DNA of 64,000 bases from Thalassospira lucentensis MCCC 1A00383 = DSM 14000 (GTDB lineage Bacteria; Pseudomonadota; Alphaproteobacteria; Rhodospirillales; Thalassospiraceae): the NCBI RefSeq assembly GCF_000421265.1, contig NZ_ATWN01000008.1, positions 124,001 to 188,000 on the forward strand, given 5' to 3'. Positions 9,658 to 17,863 of the stretch are shown here, in pieces. Under the pieces are notes generated by a model. It worked only from the letters and a program-made list of their open reading frames with translations, made no database searches and had not been told where the DNA came from. Made by a program: the position numbers and the translations under genes. Numbering within the stretch: position 1 is the first letter of the stretch; each line of letters begins with the position of its first letter.

Positions 9658-9688
9658 CACTGCCACAACTGCAAACATTGTTGCAGTG
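9658..9688. promoter_or_regulatory. Inverted repeat in the divergent region between the sigma-54 regulator and the STAS gene
   Basis: Arms CACTGCCACAA and TTGTTGCAGTG (11 bases, one mismatch) are separated by nine bases. The site lies 56 bases upstream of the regulator start and 84 bases upstream of the STAS gene, a position suited to an operator controlling either or both. No protein can be assigned to it from sequence alone. Confidence 0.35.
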
Positions 9689-9771
9689 TCGGTTCAAACC
9701 ATACAAAATCAGAGTAAGATTAAGAAAAGCATAGTTTTAACGAGATTATCGGCGTTCAGGAGTATCACGGG

Positions 9772-10077
9772 TTGAACTACAACACCGAACAAACCGACAA
9801 GACAACGACCGTCGAACTGACGGGTAGATTCACATTTGGGGATCATTCCAATTTTCGCAAACTGATCGAAGAAATGCGTGCCCATCAGTCCGAGACGCAC
9901 GTGCTTGACGTCACGGGCATTGAGTTCATCGATTCAGCCGGTCTAGGTATGCTATTGCTGGCGCGTGACGAAGGCGAAAAGGCGCGTGCGACCGTCATTC
10001 TTCGCGGGGCACAGGGACAGGTCAAACGGATGCTTGAAGTGGCCCGCTTTGACACGCTTTTCAAACTGGAAGACTAA
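9772..10077 (+). CDS. STAS-domain anti-sigma factor antagonist-like protein
   Basis: 101 residues forming one complete STAS domain of the SpoIIAA/RsbV type. The conserved loop DVTGIEFIDSAGLGML carries Ser55, the residue that partner-switching kinases phosphorylate. In the classical system the unphosphorylated antagonist binds a kinase/anti-sigma factor and the phosphatase restores it. The start is TTG at 9772, with AGGAG 11 bases upstream; no ATG is available near the domain start. The gene is separated by three bases from a protein that contains both a kinase-like HATPase and a PP2C phosphatase, so the two are almost certainly a functional pair and cotranscribed. Confidence 0.88.
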   Translation: MNYNTEQTDKTTTVELTGRFTFGDHSNFRKLIEEMRAHQSETHVLDVTGIEFIDSAGLGMLLLARDEGEKARATVILRGAQGQVKRMLEVARFDTLFKLED

Positions 10078-10080
10078 TTC

Positions 10081-12159
10081 ATGGAGTCGGATATCGACGA
10101 CCACTCCCCCCTTACTGTCGCCGTTCCGCAGTCGCTTTCATCTGATGATGTTGAAAGCCTGCTGACGGGGGAAAATATTTGGAACAGGTCCGATCCGATA
10201 CCCTTTGAACATGTTATCGGCAACAGCCCAGAAGACCTTTCAAACTCTGCACGTTTTTCCTGCTGCCTGCTGCCAAGTGATCCCGGTCGCGAATGGCTTG
10301 GAAGCCTGATCCGGTTAAATTCCGACAACTTTATTGAATGCTTTGACGGAATGGATCTTGGCGATCTGTGCCCGATCATTGGAAGCGATCCTAAATCCAA
10401 ACATCATCTGCTTGTTTGTCTTTCAACGCGCAGTGCCTATCACCTCCCGGTTGCGCGAAAATTCGTTACCGCGTTGCGCCACCGCGGCCTGATAAAAGAG
10501 GCAACTGCGCCGGCTGTTGAAATGGCTGTTCAGGAAGCATTTGCCAATTCCCTGATTCACGGGAATCTTGCGCTTACAACCAGTGGTCGCCTGTCGATGG
10601 ACCGCTTTAACGAGCTTGGCGATGAAACCAAAAAGCGACTTGCATCGACGACATATGGTGACCGCGCCATCGTATTGACGGCGAAAAAACGCAAGAACGG
10701 CCACATCGTAATATCGATCAACGATCAGGGTGCTGGCTTTACCCCGCGCGAGGAAACGGACGAGACCACAATGCCGGGTCAGGAATCCACTTTTGGCCGT
10801 GGCCTTCCTCTGATTAAAAGCCTGTGCCATTCAGTGACATTTGCACGCGGAGGCCGAACCATCAAACTGACCTTTGATCAGATCGAATCTGACGTCCTTT
10901 CGGCCGATCCAGCATTTATCCGCGAATTTGAAGCACAGGGTAGTATCGATGCCGCGCTGCGCACCCCGCAAAACGCCACCATCCTGATTGCCGACGACAC
11001 GATGCTATCACGTGAAATCATCGCGTCTTACCTGCGGTCAGACGGCTTTACGAACCTTGTGTTTGCCAAGGACGGTGAAGATGCCTTGTCCCAGGCCAAA
11101 GCCCATAACCCGGATCTTATAATTCTCGACATCATCATGCCGAAACTTGATGGTTATGAGGTTTGCAAAGCCCTGCGCGCCGATCCCCTATTTGCCGAAA
11201 CGCCAATCATTGCCCAGACTGCACTCGAAGAAAATGAAGGTCGCACAAGGATTTTCGATGACGGTGCAACGGACCTTATCCTTAAGCCGCTCAATAAGGC
11301 TGAGCTGATCGCACGGACCAAAATCCATCTGGAAAACCGGCTTCTGGTCAAACAGCTTCGCGCCTATCGTGAACGGACACAATCTGAACTCGACCTTGCG
11401 CGTGACATGCAGGAAAACCTTAACCCTGCCCCCGAACAATATCGCGGAACCGGCTTTGATTACGGCATGCGGATCAGTGCGACCTTCCAGATGTCATCAG
11501 AGCTTGGCGGGGACATGTGGGGTCTTGTGCCAATTGATGCGCAGCGGTTGGGGGTCTATATCGTTGATTTTGCAGGGCATGGATTGGGGGCAGCGTTAAA
11601 CACGTTTCGACTGCACTCCCTGATATGGTCAGACCAAATACGCGACCCGGATCCCGGTGCGTATCTCAGCAATCTTAACCGGCATCTCAAGGGGCTTTTG
11701 CCAATCGGGCAATATGCCACGATGCTGTATGGGATTATTGATCGAAACAAGACAACATTTTCCTACGCCAGTGCGGCCTGTACATCGCCGTTACTGGGAG
11801 ACAGTACAACCGGTGCGGCACGCTATCTTGATGGGTCTGGTGTTCCTTTGGGCGTTATTCGTGACGCGCGCTACGAAACCCGTGAAGTGCCGTTTGACCA
11901 AAACAGCTTCCTGCTGCTTTACAGCGACGCCTTGATCGAAACAACGTTGGATGATGGTCAGTTCCTAAGTGAAGAAAAGCTGCTTTCAATGGTGCATGAA
12001 ACCGTTATGGAAAGCGGCAGCGATGTTGATTTGGCCGCCCAAATTGCCGACCAGTTCATGGACCGGGCCCCTGTGCAGCTTTCCGATGATTTTACGGTCG
12101 TCTCACTGCAATCAACAAATGGCGCAGATGGCTTTACTGCCCGCGACGAGCCCCAATAG
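10081..12159 (+). CDS. Partner-switching protein with HATPase, receiver and PP2C (SpoIIE) phosphatase domains
   Basis: 692 residues. After an N-terminal region of about 115 residues without recognised motif comes an RsbW-like HATPase (N-box EAFANSLIHGN around 152-162, NDQGAGF around 214-220, GRGLPLIKSL around 239-248). A receiver domain follows (acidic D305/D306, phosphoacceptor Asp350 in LIILDIIMP, K402 in LKPL), then a short coiled linker and a SpoIIE-type PP2C phosphatase with metal-binding SELGGDMW (Asp478) and VDFAGHGLGAAL (Asp496) and a late SDDFTVV. Kinase and phosphatase for the neighbouring STAS protein thus sit in one chain with a phosphorylation switch between them. Comparable architectures, with different domain order, control surface motility in Pseudomonas (HsbR). 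The downstream target here is unknown. Confidence 0.9.
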   Translation: MESDIDDHSPLTVAVPQSLSSDDVESLLTGENIWNRSDPIPFEHVIGNSPEDLSNSARFSCCLLPSDPGREWLGSLIRLNSDNFIECFDGMDLGDLCPIIGSDPKSKHHLLVCLSTRSAYHLPVARKFVTALRHRGLIKEATAPAVEMAVQEAFANSLIHGNLALTTSGRLSMDRFNELGDETKKRLASTTYGDRAIVLTAKKRKNGHIVISINDQGAGFTPREETDETTMPGQESTFGRGLPLIKSLCHSVTFARGGRTIKLTFDQIESDVLSADPAFIREFEAQGSIDAALRTPQNATILIADDTMLSREIIASYLRSDGFTNLVFAKDGEDALSQAKAHNPDLIILDIIMPKLDGYEVCKALRADPLFAETPIIAQTALEENEGRTRIFDDGATDLILKPLNKAELIARTKIHLENRLLVKQLRAYRERTQSELDLARDMQENLNPAPEQYRGTGFDYGMRISATFQMSSELGGDMWGLVPIDAQRLGVYIVDFAGHGLGAALNTFRLHSLIWSDQIRDPDPGAYLSNLNRHLKGLLPIGQYATMLYGIIDRNKTTFSYASAACTSPLLGDSTTGAARYLDGSGVPLGVIRDARYETREVPFDQNSFLLLYSDALIETTLDDGQFLSEEKLLSMVHETVMESGSDVDLAAQIADQFMDRAPVQLSDDFTVVSLQSTNGADGFTARDEPQ

Positions 12160-12181
12160 AACCCGAAAACATGAAGTTTGG

Positions 12182-12207
12182 AAAAATCCGCGATAAACCT
12201 TATCGCG
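12182..12207 (-). terminator. Intrinsic terminator of the TPR gene
   Basis: An eight-base stem CGCGATAA/TTATCGCG with a three-base loop, followed on the minus strand by GATTTTTCC. It lies seven bases past the stop of the leftward TPR gene and in the gap between two converging genes. Confidence 0.7.
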
Positions 12208-12213
12208 CAAGCG

Positions 12214-12855
12214 TCACGAAACGTATCGTGCACGCCCCAAAGACGACCGCACAACATCACCAAACGGTTCAGCGGCATTGTACCAGTAATACGGTGCAGT
12301 GGTCGTGGTCGGTGTCGCGGTCTCGGTTTTAACACTGACTTCTGCCAAAGCCGCCACACCTTGTTCCTTGACCGACTGAAGGCGTCCCGCGATGACCGTA
12401 CGCACCAGATTGGCCAATCCTTTACGCGCACCGGCGTGATCTGGCTCATTGCCAAGAACGGCCCCTAATTGGTCAAGCGCACGCATTTTATTGCGGCATC
12501 CCAAAAGGTTGGCTGCCAGAACGCGTAATTCCCGAGAATCCGGACGCAGGCTGATGGCGATTTCAAGATGTTCAAGCGCAGTTTCACGCCGCCCGATTTG
12601 CATGTAGGTCCGGGTCAGCCCCATGTGGGTTGCCGCATCAAGGTCGTCCAAAATCAAGGCACGGCCAAATGCATTTAGCCCCAACTCACAAAGACCAAGA
12701 TCAAGCAAAACATGTCCCAACACCCGAAGTCGGGCAGGTTCATCGGGCAAACTGTCAATCAACTGACGCAGGCGCAGACGAATTTCCGGGGCAAGATCAA
12801 TCTTGCCGGTAATGACCGAACTAAATTCTTGCGAAATATGTGTCTGCGATGACAT
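12214..12855 (-). CDS. Tetratricopeptide-repeat protein of unknown role
   Basis: About 213 residues. The middle (roughly residues 45-150) shows at least three TPR-like helix pairs, with ALILDDLDAATHMGLTRTYM, GRRETALEHLEIAISLRPDS and LRVLAANLLGC giving the usual alanine/glycine/proline spacing. The C-terminal 60 residues are threonine- and alanine-rich and end in YYWYNAAEPFGDVV. TPRs mediate protein contacts; no enzyme motif is visible. I start at ATG 12855 (MSSQTH); the frame is open to 12945, but the extra 30 residues lack a ribosome binding site. The cytosolic location is inferred from the absence of a signal peptide. It converges with the phosphatase gene and follows the GGDEF-EAL gene on the same strand by about 220 bases. 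Confidence 0.6.
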   Translation of the reverse strand: MSSQTHISQEFSSVITGKIDLAPEIRLRLRQLIDSLPDEPARLRVLGHVLLDLGLCELGLNAFGRALILDDLDAATHMGLTRTYMQIGRRETALEHLEIAISLRPDSRELRVLAANLLGCRNKMRALDQLGAVLGNEPDHAGARKGLANLVRTVIAGRLQSVKEQGVAALAEVSVKTETATPTTTTAPYYWYNAAEPFGDVVRSSLGRARYVS

Positions 12856-13076
12856 CAAAAATGCCCTGTTTGCGCCAAAATCAGTGACCGCTTGGCATAA
12901 AAAGGCTTTATGACTGCGGTCTCGCAAGACACAGCTTATCGTCATCTGGTTGCGGGAATGTTAACCGAGGCGTCAATACTGATCATGCCGTACCGTTTTC
13001 ATCCGGCCAAGGTGGGTCAAGCGCCTGGGCACTTGCAATAGCGCTCCCAATTCGCGTGAGGGCAAAGATGCACGCG

Positions 13077-15056
13077 TTACTGTTTTTTGAGCATTGCGGG
13101 CAAACGTTTCAAAACAGGTTGCTTGGCTGGTTTGGCAAAGAAATAGCCCTGCACCAAACGCCCCCCGAGCTCGATCACGATGTCACGCTGGCTTTGGGTT
13201 TCAATACCTTCGATGACGCAATCAATTTCAAGGTTGGTGCACATATCAATGATCGTTTTGACAATCCGCCGGCTGCGTTCGGTACTTGCCAGTGGCGCGA
13301 TAAAGCTGCGATCGACCTTAAGGCAATCAAATTCCAGCTCATGCACATATCGCAGACTGGAATAGCCGATCCCAAAATCATCCATCGCCACCCGTGCACC
13401 ATGATTGCGTAAATAACGAATGCTGGTTCGGGCGGCTGCAAAATCACGCAGAAACGCAGTTTCGGTCACTTCGAACGTTAAACGTTCCGGGGCAATACCG
13501 TTGGCTTTGATCTGTTCAATCAGCCATTCCGTCGTGTCGGATAAAACAATGTCACGGGCCGACAGGTTGAACGACACCGATATATGTTCGGGCCATTCGC
13601 GCATTTCACGCAGCAACTTTTCAAACAGGATTTTAGTCAGCATGCCGACCTGTCCGGTTTTTTCCGCCACCGGGAAAAATGTCCCCGGCGACACCCGCCC
13701 CATGAGCGCACTGTCCCATCTTGCAAGTGCCTCGATGGAATTAACCGCCCCGGTTTCCACATCAAAAACTGGCTGATAATGAAGCGAAAGTTCCTGCGAC
13801 AAATCGGCCTTACGCAGTGCTTGCTCGATCTGTGAATCATGACGGATCAGAGTTTCGTGGTGGGCCGCAAACAATACCGCTTCGCCCGGCATGTTCTTTT
13901 TTGCGTGATACAGCGCAAAATCAGCACGCTCAAACAACCCGTTTGATGTGCGCGCCACCGCAGGGTACGTCGCAAAGCCCAAAGATGCTGAAAGCTGCAC
14001 GCTTACATTGCTGAGCGTATAGGGGCGATTAAGCTCCTGACAAATCTGTTTACCAAGGGCAATCAGCTCGGTCGCGTCGCTATATTCGCCAAGGACAATC
14101 CCAAATTCATCCCCGCCCAACCTTGCCAGCAAGGCATCGCCGCTAAGGATACGGCACAGGCGTTCGCCCGCGTGCATTAACAACTCATCGCCTATGGGAT
14201 GACCGTGCACATCATTGACGGGCTTGAACCCATCAAGATCAATCATCGCAACGGCAAAGCGATCATGCTGCCCTGCCGACGTATCCGCCTTGGCCGCAGC
14301 TGTTGCAACTGCGTCTTCAAGATAGGCAAAGAATGCGCGGCGGTTTGACAGGCCTGTCAACGGATCAAGGAAAGCCAGTGCTTCGTTCTGCTCGGATAGC
14401 TCAAGCGTTGTTTTATGCTGACGTTCAAGATCAATACGTGACGTGACCAACCCCGAAAACGCGGCATAATAACTGGTGATGATCTGAATAATCATGGCCG
14501 AGACCAAGGCCATATTCACCGCAATCGCGACATAAACCTCATTCCCGCTAAAGCCGAAATAAAGCACAAAGGTTCCAAGCACGATCACCACAACCAGCAA
14601 GGCCGCAGGCGGAAAATTTACCAGACAGAAGATACAGCCAACTACCGTGATCGAGATAAAATAGGCAACGTGCCCCTGTTGATAGGGATCACCATAGCCA
14701 AACATGGTAATTGCCCAGGCGGTAAACAGCACCGAAATCACCGCCGCCATCACCCGGATGCGGCGTAAATGTCCGATGCAGACATTGATATCACTGACGT
14801 CAAGGCCGGCCCGCAGCCAAGCATAACCTCGCGCAATACAGCATGCACCAAGAACAAGAACCGCATAGATCGTCAACCAATCGGGGGCTGTTCCGTAATG
14901 GGTATAGGCAAGGGCAACCGCGTTGGCCAACAACAAGCCATAAAGAACCGGGATCTGCCGTGACAACGCCTTGACCTGAGCCCGCATGAGCTCAGGTTTG
15001 TCCGTATGAATTCTGATTATTTCGGCAACTTTGTGCCAAACAGAACCGGTTGCCAC
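13077..15056 (-). CDS. Membrane GGDEF-EAL protein (c-di-GMP synthesis/hydrolysis)
   Basis: 659 residues. Residues 30-200 contain about six membrane helices forming an uncharacterised sensor module. A diguanylate cyclase domain follows (about 225-395) with an intact active site RLGGDEF (314-318). The position of the product-inhibition RxxD motif reads SGDA (305-308), so feedback inhibition is probably absent. The EAL phosphodiesterase domain (about 408-655) has EALARW at 442-447, a metal-binding DDFGIGYSS and EGIETQ, all typical of active enzymes. Both activities may therefore be real, with the membrane part choosing between them. The gene seems monocistronic, with about 180 bases free upstream. 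Confidence 0.9.
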   Translation of the reverse strand: MATGSVWHKVAEIIRIHTDKPELMRAQVKALSRQIPVLYGLLLANAVALAYTHYGTAPDWLTIYAVLVLGACCIARGYAWLRAGLDVSDINVCIGHLRRIRVMAAVISVLFTAWAITMFGYGDPYQQGHVAYFISITVVGCIFCLVNFPPAALLVVVIVLGTFVLYFGFSGNEVYVAIAVNMALVSAMIIQIITSYYAAFSGLVTSRIDLERQHKTTLELSEQNEALAFLDPLTGLSNRRAFFAYLEDAVATAAAKADTSAGQHDRFAVAMIDLDGFKPVNDVHGHPIGDELLMHAGERLCRILSGDALLARLGGDEFGIVLGEYSDATELIALGKQICQELNRPYTLSNVSVQLSASLGFATYPAVARTSNGLFERADFALYHAKKNMPGEAVLFAAHHETLIRHDSQIEQALRKADLSQELSLHYQPVFDVETGAVNSIEALARWDSALMGRVSPGTFFPVAEKTGQVGMLTKILFEKLLREMREWPEHISVSFNLSARDIVLSDTTEWLIEQIKANGIAPERLTFEVTETAFLRDFAAARTSIRYLRNHGARVAMDDFGIGYSSLRYVHELEFDCLKVDRSFIAPLASTERSRRIVKTIIDMCTNLEIDCVIEGIETQSQRDIVIELGGRLVQGYFFAKPAKQPVLKRLPAMLKKQ

Positions 15057-15238
15057 GTTTCGGGATACCCAATTTTTGTTTTTGTCGTGAAAAGCTTACA
15101 CGCAAAAGCTGGTTAATTGCATCCCTTGATCATACAATCATCAGACTAAATCAGAAACCCGACATATATGCTGGGCTATAACACAGACAATTTCCAACCA
15201 ATGTGCCACCGGTCAAACTAAGCGCGGTTTCTTTTGTC

Positions 15239-15622
15239 TTACTTTTGGCTGGCTTTGCCCGGTTTGCGCTTTTTCTTTTTGGTATCCTTGATCGCTTGGG
15301 CCCGGTTGGCCGCACCCAATGCCATATGGGCAATTTCAATCAACGGCTCGGGATTTTCAATCCATTCGCCGGGCACTTCAAAATATGACAATGTCATTGC
15401 CCGCCCCGAAGGCACAGCAAACCGCGCCATCCCGATGTCGTCATATGTCGCACGCGTTTGCGCATCACCTTTCAGATACAAAACATCATCGGCAATGATC
15501 GCAAAGAAAACCCCATCACAATAAAGACCAAAGCCGCCAAACATTCGGTTGGGTCGGATATGGCCCAGCGGTGCCAAAAGTTCTGCGACGGTTAGAACAA
15601 ATTCGTTATCGACCGATGCCAT
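15239..15622 (-). CDS. TfoX N-terminal domain protein
   Basis: 127 residues. Almost the whole protein is a TfoX_N domain, with the signature RPNRMFGGFGLYCDGVFFAIIAD near residues 24-46 and YFEVPGEW near 80. In gamma-proteobacteria TfoX has an added C-terminal domain and activates competence genes; the stand-alone N-terminal domain of Alphaproteobacteria has no settled function. The last 20 residues are lysine-rich (KDTKKKKRKPG), which may aid nucleic acid binding. Its start overlaps the end of the WYL regulator gene by 17 bases, so the two are translated from one message. Confidence 0.8.
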   Translation of the reverse strand: MASVDNEFVLTVAELLAPLGHIRPNRMFGGFGLYCDGVFFAIIADDVLYLKGDAQTRATYDDIGMARFAVPSGRAMTLSYFEVPGEWIENPEPLIEIAHMALGAANRAQAIKDTKKKKRKPGKASQK

Positions 15623-16310
15623 TGAGGATTTCGCCTTCGATGCCTTCGGAAATCAGATAGTCGCGCAATGTCTGGCCTGCGACCGGACGAAAGCGTTCCG
15701 TCGAGATATCCATATTTCGAATACGATCAGCGCGAAACACGCGGAATGCGACACGTAATTCACACCAGCACGCCAACAGCCACGTACTGCCAAAAAACAG
15801 CATGCCAAGTGGCCTGACGCGGCGTTTGGTTTCGTCGCCCTTGGCATCGGTATAGTCAATTTCAATGAAGCTGCGGTCGCGGATAGCACGCCGAAGGTTG
15901 GGCATGGAAATCGCAATCGGTTCCTGTGCAATTTCGGCCACCGCAATTGGCACCCCGCCGATCAACCCACGCAGTTTTTCCGGCAAGACCGCCTCGATCT
16001 TGGTCAGGGCATCGCCTGCTGCACGCGCCATCTGTGGATCGGTCCAGCTTTGCACCATGCGCGCTGCGACCACCAATGCTTCGATCTCATCGGCATCAAA
16101 CATCAACGGCGGCAGGTCATAGCCATCGCGCAGAATGTATCCAACACCGGCTTCGCCCTCCACCGGGACACCTGATGCGGCCAGATCGCGAATATCGCGG
16201 TAAATCGTGCGTTCGGAAACTTCCAGTTCCTCGGCCAAATCACGTGCGCGGCACAATTTGCGGCGGCGCAGGATTTGGACAAGGCGAAACAGTCGGTCGG
16301 CCCTTCTCAT
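15606..16310 (-). CDS. YafY-type helix-turn-helix regulator with WYL domain
   Basis: About 234 residues. An N-terminal HTH_11 winged helix (RADRLFRLVQILRRR through ELEVSERTIYRDI) is followed by a WYL ligand-binding domain (about 130-225) with FIEIDYTDAKGDETKRRVRPLG, where the effector-binding positions of the family fall. Start chosen at ATG 16310 because AAAGGAG lies seven bases upstream; the frame is open nine codons further. The gene is divergent from a VOC protein with a perfect 24-base palindrome between them, a pairing that is common for this YafY subgroup. It probably represses itself and the VOC gene, and the TfoX gene downstream would share that control. Confidence 0.85.
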   Translation of the reverse strand: MRRADRLFRLVQILRRRKLCRARDLAEELEVSERTIYRDIRDLAASGVPVEGEAGVGYILRDGYDLPPLMFDADEIEALVVAARMVQSWTDPQMARAAGDALTKIEAVLPEKLRGLIGGVPIAVAEIAQEPIAISMPNLRRAIRDRSFIEIDYTDAKGDETKRRVRPLGMLFFGSTWLLACWCELRVAFRVFRADRIRNMDISTERFRPVAGQTLRDYLISEGIEGEILNGIGR

Positions 16311-16351
16311 GATCGCTCCTTTGTCATCCTGCCCCAAAAATTATCATAACG

Positions 16352-16375
16352 CTCCTGACAGGCTCCTGTCAGGAG
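16352..16375. promoter_or_regulatory. Perfect 24-base palindrome, probable WYL-regulator operator
   Basis: Arms CTCCTGACAGG and CCTGTCAGGAG flank a two-base centre. It lies 42 bases upstream of the regulator start and 59 bases upstream of the VOC start. A further copy of one half, CGTCAGGAG, occurs at 16418-16426, where its AGGAG also serves as the ribosome binding site of the VOC gene. The position between regulator and target argues for an operator shared by both promoters. Confidence 0.7.
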
Positions 16376-16433
16376 ATATGTGCAACATTGCGAAATCGGG
16401 ACAGGATTTCACCCCAACGTCAGGAGCATGACG

Positions 16434-16871
16434 ATGAAAGTCACCAATTCATATCCGATCATCATTACCGAGAAATTCACCCAAAGCCGTGCCTTCTATA
16501 AAAAACTCGGCTTTACGCCCGTTTTTGATGGCGAGTGGTATTGCCAGTTGGTCTGGGCAGACTTCCCAGCGGTTCAACTGGGTCTGATGAAACCCGGCCA
16601 TGACACCCAACCCGAACTGTTTCATGCGGCAACCCTTGGCGAAGGCAGTGTGATCTGCCTTGAAGTCGAAGACGCTGGTGTTGCTGCGGATGAAGTACGC
16701 GACGCAGGATTTGAATTCGCCCTTGAAGTCCGAGACGAGCCATGGGGGCAGAAACATTTCGCGCTGCTTGATCCCAATGGTGTGAGGATTGATATCGCAA
16801 GCCAGAACGGCGTGGTTGCACCGGAATATGCCCAGCATTTTCTTGATGCCACCGAAGCCGCACTGGCCTGA
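16434..16871 (+). CDS. VOC family (glyoxalase/bleomycin resistance fold) protein
   Basis: About 145 residues in one VOC module with two beta-alpha-beta-beta-beta halves: the N-terminal half contains ITEKFTQSRAFYKKLGF and the C-terminal half WGQKHFALLDPNGVRIDI. The metal positions of true glyoxalase I are not obviously all kept, so the reaction is unknown; members include thiol-transfer, isomerase and drug-binding proteins. Start at ATG 16434 is preferred because AGGAG at 16422-16426 is seven bases away; ATG 16428 is only one base from it. The gene is divergent from the WYL regulator and probably induced by loss of repression. Confidence 0.82.
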   Translation: MKVTNSYPIIITEKFTQSRAFYKKLGFTPVFDGEWYCQLVWADFPAVQLGLMKPGHDTQPELFHAATLGEGSVICLEVEDAGVAADEVRDAGFEFALEVRDEPWGQKHFALLDPNGVRIDIASQNGVVAPEYAQHFLDATEAALA

Positions 16872-16895
16872 TTACTACGATATACGATACCCGGT

Positions 16896-16926
16896 ATAAC
16901 AGCTCGCCAACCCGGCGGGCTGTTAT
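16896..16926. terminator. Hairpin between the converging VOC and hydrolase genes
   Basis: A 13-pair stem (ATAACAGC with TCGCC against GGCGG with GCTGTTAT, one G-T pair) with a five-base loop, overlapping the stop codon of the leftward hydrolase gene. There is no clear T-run on either side, so it is a weak bidirectional terminator at best. Confidence 0.45.
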
Positions 16927-17558
16927 GTCACAAGGCCTCGGGTAAAATCGTTGATGGCCGTGGCAGTATCTTTGATGTTTTGTGATTGCGTTCGGCCAGA
17001 GCTTTTGCGTGGCTTGAAATCATGGTCACCATCCGCAACCCAATGCAACGCGATAGTGTCGGCCAAATCATACGCGGCAATTTCATCGGGCGTGCCAAAT
17101 GGATCCCGTGTGCCATGACAAATCAGGGTCGGTGTCTTTAAACCGGTCAGATGTTCGGTCCGCAGGTTTTCAGGCTTTCCGGGAGGATGAAACGGATAGC
17201 CAAGGCACACCAACCCGGCCACACCAAGATCATCTGCCACCATACTCGCCATGCGTCCACCCATGGATTTCCCGCCAATCACCAACTGGCCCGGACCACC
17301 CAACTGATCAACAACATCGCCAAAGAATTCCAACAAAACCGGTGCACGGTCAGATCCCCGTTTTTTGCCATCCAGACGGCGTTTGGCCATATAGGGAAAC
17401 TCAAACCGCGCAATGCGGCAGCCAAGCCCGGCCAACTCGCCCGCCATCTGATCCATAAACGGACTGTCCATCGGGGCACCCGCCCCATGGGCCAAAACAA
17501 TGGTCAGCGGGGCATTTTCATCACCATCAAGAATGACCTGAATGTTTTCATGGCTCAT
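16923..17558 (-). CDS. Alpha/beta hydrolase (KANL3/Tex30-like)
   Basis: About 211 residues with the alpha/beta hydrolase pattern: oxyanion-side LAHGAGAPMDSPFM near residues 20-34, nucleophile elbow IGGKSMGGRMAS (serine in GKSMG), a late acid in CHGTRDPFG and histidine in DGDHDF. The AHGAGAPMDS start and short length place it with the KANL3/Tex30-like group (COG3571), predicted serine hydrolases of unknown substrate. The frame is open to 17660, but ATG 17558 has AGGA eight bases upstream and starts right at the domain. It converges with the VOC gene and is divergent from the AbrB-type gene. Confidence 0.8.
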   Translation of the reverse strand: MSHENIQVILDGDENAPLTIVLAHGAGAPMDSPFMDQMAGELAGLGCRIARFEFPYMAKRRLDGKKRGSDRAPVLLEFFGDVVDQLGGPGQLVIGGKSMGGRMASMVADDLGVAGLVCLGYPFHPPGKPENLRTEHLTGLKTPTLICHGTRDPFGTPDEIAAYDLADTIALHWVADGDHDFKPRKSSGRTQSQNIKDTATAINDFTRGLVT

Positions 17559-17863
17559 GGGAGACATCCTGTAAGACTGGTAATTTCGTTTTGGCTGGAA
17601 CAGACAATTTCTGTCACCGCCCAATAGTGGCACATAACAGGACCACCGTGGTATCGCCAACCAACGGCAGGCAAAAACTTCTTTGATCTATCCTGCCACA
17701 CTCATGGCCGCCAAGCTTCCAACTGCGATATGATTGCTAACCCCTCGATTATTCGACTTTTTTCGGGTTATACTGCGCAGATGCAGCTTATGCCGTTCCC
17801 CCACGAACGCCGTAGCCTATGCCATCCGCGCCACCACGCGGACGACCTGCCTTTTGCCACCAT

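Noticed and set aside
9658..9688. Sigma-54 promoter in front of the STAS gene
   Set aside because: GG and GC elements do not occur with the required order and spacing on either strand.
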